Part shown: positions 57,719 through 64,000 of the stretch, in pieces
How positions within the stretch are numbered: position 1 is the first letter of the stretch
Layout of the letters: every line of letters begins with the position of its first letter
Source: Callorhinus ursinus
Lineage: Eukaryota > Chordata > Mammalia > Carnivora > Otariidae
Length of the DNA: 64,000 bases
Direction: 5' to 3'
Assembly (NCBI RefSeq): GCF_003265705.1
Contig: NW_020312966.1
Location: forward strand, 20,132,090 to 20,196,089
Position numbers and translations under genes: made by a program
The notes under the pieces: generated by a model
Databases searched by the model: none
Told to the model about the DNA's origin: nothing
Seen by the model: only the letters and a program-made list of their open reading frames with translations

Positions 57719-58157
57719 TTTTTTCAGTTTTATAACTTTATTTGACAATCAGTGATTAGTTATCATCCACATTAACTGTCTGTAGATTTTTGAAAGTGAC
57801 TACAGGTACATAGGTAACCAACGTATAGAACTTGTTTGGTGAATCTTCATCCTCATTACATTTTCTGGACAACCACACATGGATGTGGTATGGAACATTC
57901 TTTATTCCTTTGGCCCAGATGGCTTTGTGGAGCCTGGTGTTGATGTGCACATCTGGAGTTCCCATCTCCTTCATGGCACATTTCTGGATCTCTTTGAGTG
58001 CCCGAGGGGCATGCTTCTGGAAACCCACTCCATGGACGTGCTTGTGAATATTGATGATGTATTCTCTGGTCACTACCTCGTCGATGGCAGAACAGCCCTT
58101 CTTCTTCTTGCCACCCTTCTTCGTATGAGCGATTCTGCTGGGCCCTGGTTGGAAAAG
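57719..58157 (-). mobile_element. RPL31 retrocopy insertion (whole cDNA unit)
   Basis: The unit runs on the minus strand from a short 5' UTR remnant through the RPL31 reading frame to a 3' UTR with AATAAA (plus-strand TTTATT 57737-57742) and a poly-A tail (T run to 57724). TTGATGTTGAGGGATTTT (57701-57718) and TTGAAGTTGAGGGATTTT (58158-58175) form an 18-bp target duplication with one mismatch. No introns are present, so this is an L1-mediated processed copy. Confidence 0.93.
57756..58133 (-). pseudogene. RPL31: RPL31 processed pseudogene (60S ribosomal protein eL31)
   Basis: The frame is 125 codons plus a stop, the normal eL31 length, without introns, indels or internal stops. Recognisable blocks are [63 protein letters not shown] and [20 protein letters not shown], ending [13 protein letters not shown]. 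The initiator ATG is changed to ATC (plus-strand GAT at 58131-58133). An open frame continues upstream only into unrelated flanking DNA (to 58196). Many arginines of the parent have become Cys, His, Gln or Trp, the pattern left by CpG decay, which would weaken rRNA binding. In a functional gene the product sits near the exit tunnel of the large ribosomal subunit. Here it is judged non-functional. No promoter of its own is seen. Confidence 0.93.
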
Positions 58158-58418
58158 TTGAAGTTGAGGGATTTTAAGTGACTTGTCCACATTCATTGAA
58201 TTACGAAGCAGTATACTAGGATTTGCTAGGGCTGACTGATTCTGTGTCTGTGCTCTTCATCCTTACCTTACATTATGCGCACCTGTGCATCTGTGCTGTG
58301 TCATAGAGACCTGACTGGAATGCACTGATATAGTTATTTCTCCATCAACCACACGGCCTTCCCAGAATGTTGCTGGAGAATTACAGAATTAACACTATGA
58401 CTTGAACAGACAAAGTGA

Positions 58419-58534
58419 GGGGTTTTTTTTAAGATTTTATTTTTAAGTAATCTCTACACCCAACATGGGGCTTGAACTCACAACCCCGAGATCAAGAATC
58501 GTATGCTCTACCGACTGAGCCAGCCAGGTGTCCC
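58419..58534 (-). mobile_element. Short Can-SINE, minus strand (first of a same-site pair)
   Basis: TTTTTTTTAAGATTTTATTT, 'aagtaatctctacacccaacatgggg...ctctaccgactgagccagccagg' in reverse complement. Flanked by CAAAGTGA at 58411-58418 and 58535-58542. Confidence 0.92.
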
Positions 58535-58542
58535 CAAAGTGA

Positions 58543-58579
<37 letters not shown>
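58543..58579. repeat. (TG)n microsatellite
   Basis: About 17 TG units at the tail end of the following SINE. It probably arose from that SINE's A-rich/CA tail. Confidence 0.95.
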
Positions 58580-58580
<1 letters not shown>

Positions 58581-58585
58581 AAGAC

Positions 58586-58616
<31 letters not shown>

Positions 58617-58834
58617 TTTGAGAGAGAGAGAGAGAGAGAGAGAGTGTGTGTGTACACACATGTGGGCGCCGGTCGCATGAGTGGGGGGAGGAAGAGAAAG
58701 AGAGAGAATCTCTTAAGCACACTCCACACTGAGCACAGAGCCCAACTCAGGGCTCCATCTTACAACATGGAGATCGTGACCTGAGCAGAAACCAAGAGTC
58801 AGACGCTCAACCGACTGAGCTACCTAGGTGCCTC
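58580..58834 (-). mobile_element. Can-SINE, minus strand (second of a same-site pair)
   Basis: (ATTT)n and (GA)n tail tracts, then a reverse-complement body and head ('ccgactgagctacctaggtgcc'). A third CAAAGTGA follows at 58835-58842. Confidence 0.94.
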
Positions 58835-59234
58835 CAAAGTGAGTTTTAAATAAAGAAATTCATAAGACTTTTTTTTTTAGCATGTGTCAACAATACAGGA
58901 AACATGGAGCCAGGTAGAGTTGTGGATATAAACATGGGACCTAAGGCTTTTTGAACGTTTGTAGAAAAACAATGACTAAGTGGCTTAAGGCCAAGTCTCA
59001 TAGGGTGTTCCATGTGGGGAACAAACCAGGAGATAATTGTTAACTATACAAGGCTGTAATATGTCAGGTGGGATCCTTAGGAAATAAATTCACATTACTT
59101 AAACTCAGTTTTTGGTGGCCAGACTCCATTCACCCTTCTTTTAATAACAGTGCCCATTTTGTTCTGGAATATCTTGCCTCCCAAATTTTCAGTCCAGGTG
59201 CTCTAGGTGGTATTCATTCTTTGTTCTTCTTCCA

Positions 59235-59300
59235 AAGAGTTCATGTGGGGTGAATTTTATGGTATGTGAATTATATTTCAATAAAGCTGTTATTACAAAA
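59235..59300 (+). repeat. L1-type 3' tail fragment
   Basis: 'gggtgaattttatggtatgtgaattatatttcaataaagctgttattac' is a common 3' terminus of old LINE-1-like copies. Confidence 0.55.
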
Positions 59301-59621
59301 AATAGAATTCATGAGATTCAGTCTGGCTAATTAGAATATTACATTCTCCTGGCCAGAGTGAATTTGTTCAGGGACAGTTATGTAACCCAATCACGCTAAT
59401 AAAAAGAAATGAGGCTTTTGCTGGGATTGTTGAAAGGCACACCTTAACACATTTTTTTTGTTATTGAATTGACCTGAGAAGATGATTCTAGAGATAGTTC
59501 TCTCATAGGGTCAGAGAACAAGCCCAACCTTCTCAAGACAAACATTTAGATGGTATTTCCTGATGACATTTTGTTTAAACTTCCTCCACACCCAGCCTTA
59601 ATTGAAGCGAGATCTTTCCTT

Positions 59622-59736
59622 TCTTTTTTTTTTTTTTAAGTTTATTTAGGTAATCTCTGTACCCAATGTGGGCCCCGAACTCATGACCCTGAGATCAAGA
59701 GTCACCTGCTCTACTGACGGAGTCAGCCAGGTGGCC
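59622..59736 (-). mobile_element. Short Can-SINE, minus strand
   Basis: Poly-T, 'aggtaatctctgtacccaatgtgggccccgaactcatgaccc...ctctactgacggagtcagccagg'. AGATCTT lies on both sides. Confidence 0.9.
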
Positions 59737-60854
59737 TGAAGATCTTAAGACTTTTCAGTACCATAAGCCAATAACTTATCTTTCTTTCCTTAAGCCAGTT
59801 TGGGTTGTGGTTTTTGTTAATGGCAACTAGAAAGAAGTTCTAAATGATGACACAACTTATACCAAAACTGGAGTGTAAAGGACACTCAACTATAGAATTA
59901 TCTAAGTTAAGGATAGTTTCCGTAAGAGTGAACACCCTCCTTTCCTAGACTGGAAAGTTGGCCACTCTTATAGCCCTTAATTTGAAGTAGGAAAGAACTG
60001 GTCAGATGACTATCATGTATTTTATCTTGGGACTAGGACTATTTATTGCCAAAGGATGGAATGTTAAAAGATACAGTACAACAATGGAAGAATTTTCGAG
60101 TGTGTTGGCTGTTTCTTATGGCCTATATTATGGTGCTCCTTAAAGGAGGGCTTGGTTGAAAGTGGCTCAATCTGATATCTGAGAGCTAGAATCAATATTT
60201 TTAAAAACACTCCTGACCCCACAGGTCCCATCCAACCAGCTCTCCTAATGTACTTCTTTGCCTGACAAAATGGGCAATTACCAATTACAAAAATGTGGCA
60301 GAGACACAGGCCTGGAGCAGATTAGCTTCAGCTACGTATCCAAGAACATCATTTTGAATTTTGTAAGACAGATGTGGAGATGAAGCCATTAAGCTAAGAG
60401 TTCTAGAAGAACAACAGAGCCCTGGAGTCTGCTGCTAAGAAACAGAAGCCCATAGGTCCAGTTCTAGACTTGACTAGTTGTCTGGCTTTGGCTATTAGCT
60501 CAGAGAATTGCATGGACACAAGAGCTAATGAAACTCCAAGTCTGGCATAAGCACTAGTGATCATTTTACCCCTAAGTCTCTTGTCATACTATTAGTAGCT
60601 GAAGAGGTGTAACCTCAGGAAGGGAAACCCTCCCCAATGTCCATCTTAAATGTGGCCTTGGAGGAAAAGGACTCCTTTGGCCAATTACTTCACTTCCAAG
60701 ATTGGGAACCTTGTTATTCCTATCTAGCAGTATATGATGCATGCTGTGGATTGGAGACAACTCTCTATTTTTTTTCTACTCTTCTTTTTTCCAAAGAAGT
60801 ATTGATGGGGGCTAGGTAACAAAAAAACAAGATGATGGACAGATCACAACTCCA

Positions 60855-61194
60855 CTTTTTTTTTTTAAGATTTTTTATTTTTAAGTAATCTCTATATCCA
60901 ATGTGGGGCCGGAACTTACAATTCCAAGATCAAGAGTCACATGCTCGGGGCACCTGGGTGGCTCAATCAGTTAAGCATCCCACTCTTGATTTCAGCTCAG
61001 GTCATGATCTCAGGGTCGTGAGATAGAGCCCAGCATTGGGCTCCGAGCTCAGCAGGGAATCTGCTTCTCTCCCTTGGCCTCTGCCCACCCCCTGCCCCCT
61101 GCTCACATGCTCTCTTTCTCTCTCTCAAATAAATAATAAATCTTAAAAAAAAAAGAGTCACATGCTCCACTGACTGAGTCAGTCAGGTGCCCCT
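60855..61194 (-). mobile_element. Short Can-SINE, minus strand, split by a second SINE
   Basis: Outer element in two pieces (60855-60946 and 61153-61194): poly-T, 'aagtaatctctatatccaatgtggggccgg', then after the interruption 'atgctccactgactgagtcagtcaggtgcccc'. Confidence 0.93.
60947..61152 (+). mobile_element. Can-SINE, plus strand, nested in an opposite-strand SINE
   Basis: GGGGCACCTGGGTGGCTC head to a CAAATAAATAATAAATC tail. AAGAGTCACATGCTC at 60932-60946 and 61153-61167 is a perfect 15-bp duplication of the host SINE's own sequence. Confidence 0.96.
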
Positions 61195-62689
61195 CACTAC
61201 TCCTCTGTTATTCCTGATTCTGTTCCCCAGGTACTTTGATATTGGGAATACTGTTGTGTCAATTCCAGTCTATTGGAAAGCAGATCCTGATGAAGTTAGA
61301 GATGCAAAAAGTTTATTAGGGGGGTGGGGGGAGGACCCACAGGAAAACTGATACTCTAAAAAAGATACTCTAAAAGAGAGATTTATCAGGAGTAATGTCT
61401 GTAAAGGATAAAGGGGGAACAAGTTGGAGTGGGTAGGCAAAGCCTTCAGTTGGCAACGCAGATCACACAAAGCCTGAGTCAGTGCAACGGAGAGCTCTAT
61501 AGCAAAATTGCAGTTACAGTAGTCTGCCTTGTATAGAAATGGCTAGATATGAATAAGCCTGTCATGCTTAATCATTGCCTGGGAGGGTTGCCCAGGAAGA
61601 GCATGGCCTCAGCTGAGAAGCTGGGTGAGTCCTGAAGGTGCTGCTGATGGAGGCTGTTAGCTGGCTGCCCTCTTCCCAACTGAGCAGCTTGTTCTTTCTT
61701 GAGAGCAGACCTGATGGTTGCACTTCCATGGCCAACACAGTTTTTGGTTCTTTTTATTACCATTATTACCATAGCACATTGGGTATGTTGGTGGGTGCTT
61801 GTGTTAGTTTTATCATTTATATGGATTATATGAAGTCACCCAGAGAACTTCGACAAATATTTCAATGGAGCCACGAGACAGAAATTTGAGTCGTCCTATT
61901 TTAAGGTTGGAGCGGTTGTGTTTTGGTTGCATATGGTATTTCAGTATGGAAGTGTGGGCATGTTTTAAAGCATGTGTATGGGAAGAAGGGTATGTGGGAA
62001 TGTCAAGAAACAAATTGAATAGTGAAAATCCACCTTGCTACCCAGCACACGTTTATCATTCTTCTAGCAAAAGTATCCCAACTTTCCTCTGTGGAGCCAT
62101 TCTGTCCTACGCAACCAGTCCTGATGCTTTGGAGAGAAGCAAGCTTATTCCAACCCTGCCTCCAGGGGTAGGCGTGGCTAAGCCTTAGCCAATCACTGTA
62201 TCGCATTCTCCATGCCACCCTGATAATACAAAGACAGGCACAAGATCCAGTCAGAGCCAATAATATGCAGTGAGACTTTTTTTTTTTTTAGGTTGTTGAG
62301 TGAAAAGCAAATTTTTTTGTTTTCTTCCGGATGTGAATCTGGAAATTGGCCTTGAAGCTAATGACAGCCATCGTGACACCTTGTAGAGAGTCTGAGAATG
62401 TAGATGAAGTCAAGATGAATGATAGAGCCAAGAGGCTGAGAGAGATGGGTGCTGGCTGAAACTCTATGACAGGTATGTATATGTACCAAATTATCTTAGG
62501 TAAAACACGTTCAAATCTTAGGAGGGATCATACATCAGGTAAAAATTTGGTACATATACATACATTGTATATACACACATATATACACATTTATATTTAC
62601 TTCTATATCTACTGTTATATATTAACAACAAGTTTATACTGAAATCTCCAATTCAAATCCAAAACCACAGGGTTCGTTCTTATTTTCCT

Positions 62690-62787
62690 ATTTTTTTTAA
62701 GTCATCTCTATGCCCAGTGTGGGGCTCAAACTTATGACCCCGAGATCAAGAGTCACATGCTCTACCAACTGAGCCAGTCAGGTGTCC
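62690..62787 (-). mobile_element. Short Can-SINE, minus strand
   Basis: 'aagtcatctctatgcccagtgtggggctc...ctctaccaactgagccagtcaggtgtcc' in reverse complement. CTTATTTTCCT duplicates at 62679-62689 and 62788-62798. Confidence 0.93.
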
Positions 62788-63069
62788 CTTATTTTCCTCT
62801 TTCTAATTGTCTTGTTTGCCTCCTGTTATGATGCATATATTAACTTAAATGCTTTATCCTCCTGTATGTAGCTAATCTTTCATTATGGCCACCGTGCCTC
62901 TTCCCCTGTCATAGAGCCCTTGTCACCCACTTAGAATCTGACATCCTCCCTGCCTTAGCAGACACTATTCTTAACTCGGCCTGGGCTCTGATACTTTGCA
63001 CCTGGTTGATACTGGTGCCCTCCTATATCGATATCCTTTTCACGCAACTCTGACTTGGACATCCCACCC

Positions 63070-63360
63070 TGGGTCACCACTGCTGAGTAGTATCCATAGT
63101 ATGGATGTACTATAGTTTGTTTAGTCATTCACATATGGAAGGACATGTGGGTTATTTCCAGTGTGGGGTATTACAGATAAAGCTATTGTGAATGGTTGTG
63201 TACATGTTTTTGTATGAACACAGGTTTCGTTTCTCTGGGATGAAAGTCCAGGAATGGGATTGATGGGTCATGCGGTAAGGACATGTTTCATCTTCTAAGA
63301 AACGGCCAAGCTTTTTTCCAGAGTGGTTCTGTCACTTTATACTCTCAGTCTAATGGCTTT
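63070..63360 (-). repeat. Old LINE-1 (L1ME-like) fragment, antisense
   Basis: 'gctgagtagtatccatagtatgg', 'tggaaggacatgtgggttatttccag', 'cagataaagctattgtgaatgg' and 'cttctaagaaacggccaagc' are antisense L1 3' motifs. Confidence 0.8.
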
Positions 63361-63591
63361 TTTACTAAGTAGTTCAGGAAGGGCAGAGCAAGGAAGGGAA
63401 GACAAAGGGAGAGAAGGGAAGGAAAAGAGGAAAATGAAGAGTTAGTAATAAACTATTACCTATATTGATGTCCATGTGTGGTTCCTCTAATTTTTTCTTT
63501 TGATCTTGCTTTTTGTTTTCATACCATTGACACATTATTTAAATTTCTATTGCTATGTGATACTTTCTTGTAAAAGCACTTTTTACCTGTT

Positions 63592-64000
63592 CTTTTTTTA
63601 AATTTTTTAATTGTTATGTTAATCACCATATATTACATCATTAGTTTTTGGTGTAGTGTTCCATGATTCATTGTTTGTGCATAACACCCAGTGCTCCATG
63701 CAGAACGTGCCCTCCTTAACACCCATCACCAGGCTAACCCATCCCCCTACCCTCTTCCTCTCTAGAACCCTCAGTTTATTTCTCAGAGTCCATCGTCTCT
63801 CATGGTTCGTCTCCCCCTCTGACTTACTCCCCTTCATTCTTCCCCTCCTGCTATCTTCTTTTTCTTTTTTCTTAACATATGTTACATTATTTGTTTCAGA
63901 AGTACAGATCTGTGATTCAACAGTCTTGCACAATTCACAGCGCTCACCATAGCACATACCCTCCCCAATGTCTATCACCCAGCCACCCCATCCCTCCCAC
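63592..64000 (-). mobile_element. Carnivore-type LINE-1 3' end, antisense, cut by the window edge
   Basis: 'gttaatcaccatatattacatcattagtttttgg', 'tgttccatgattcattgtttg', 'acacccagtgctccatgcag', 'cccatcaccaggctaaccc' and 'cacagcgctcaccatagcac' are the antisense of the 3' region of the carnivoran L1 lineage. The T-rich start (63592-63610) is the A tail on the other strand. It is little diverged, so relatively young, and continues beyond 64000. Frames on both strands here (63619-63978) are not genes. Confidence 0.85.

Larger units (their letters stand above)
37816..64000. other. Intergenic region downstream of E2F3
   Basis: After the E2F3 3' end I see no further functional gene. Content is repeats plus one processed pseudogene, listed separately. 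Unassigned stretches are about 37816-38240, 39300-41690, 45352-45764, 45961-46289, 47161-48017, 49939-50224, 51640-52390, 53418-54450, 54680-55600, 57132-57700, 58843-59230, 59737-60850 and 61195-62689. The next gene downstream in mammals (CDKAL1) is not reached. Confidence 0.75.

Noticed and set aside
57756..58196. RPL31 copy as a working gene
   Set aside because: No introns, lost ATG, poly-A tail, target duplication and widespread arginine loss point to a processed pseudogene.
1..64000. CRISPR arrays, operons, riboswitches, phage or other prokaryotic systems
   Set aside because: The sequence is vertebrate nuclear DNA. Repeats are SINE/LINE copies and microsatellites with no regular spacer structure.

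Overview
The window is vertebrate nuclear DNA from a carnivoran, most likely an arctoid (bear, pinniped or musteloid). About 30 copies of a tRNA-derived Can-SINE are present. They start with a 'GCCTGGGTGGCTCAGT' head and end in a TC-rich stretch, AATAAA and an A-rich tail. Several have the long 'CCCACTCCCCCTGCTTGTGTTCCCTCTC' style body seen in arctoids, and none looks like the canid SINEC_Cf type. A carnivore-type LINE-1 3' end runs off the right edge. There are no bacterial or phage features, no operons and no CRISPR array. Most open frames over 60 codons lie in introns, repeats or 3' UTR and are not genes.

The one real protein gene is E2F3, on the plus strand. Its six downstream coding exons are all present: 25315-25426, 26650-26869, 28146-28304, 31493-31607, 32929-33064 and 34196-34458. 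Exon phases fit exactly and join to 1005 nt, giving 334 residues plus a stop. They encode the winged-helix DNA-binding domain, leucine zipper, marked box and C-terminal RB-pocket-binding transactivation domain. The alternative first exons (E2F3a/E2F3b) lie upstream of the window, so bases 1-25314 are the end of the large first intron. The last exon continues into a 3' UTR of about 3.35 kb with polyadenylation signals near 37790. The UTR carries matches for miR-17/20, miR-15/16, miR-34 and miR-200, and Pumilio elements.

The most distinctive element is intron 4 (28305-31492). It is a minor-class U12-type AT-AC intron with a textbook ATATCCTTT donor, TTCCTTAAC branch site and AC acceptor. The other four complete introns are GT-AG.

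From about 37815 to 64000 the window is intergenic and dense in repeats: Can-SINEs, older LINE-1 pieces, an ERV1-like solo LTR (about 46535-47160), hAT and L2 remnants, and a 100-N assembly gap in a (GAAA)n tract (49591-49690). It also holds a full-length RPL31 processed pseudogene on the minus strand (57756-58133), with poly-A tail, target-site duplication and a lost start codon. Intron 1 similarly holds a long antisense L1M element (about 11040-13080), a Tigger/MER2 element, MER5A, MER20, MIR and L2 fragments.

I found no new biological system. The observations worth checking are the U12 intron with a SINE just upstream of its branch site, the clustered post-transcriptional sites in the 3' UTR, and several insertion histories readable from target-site duplications.
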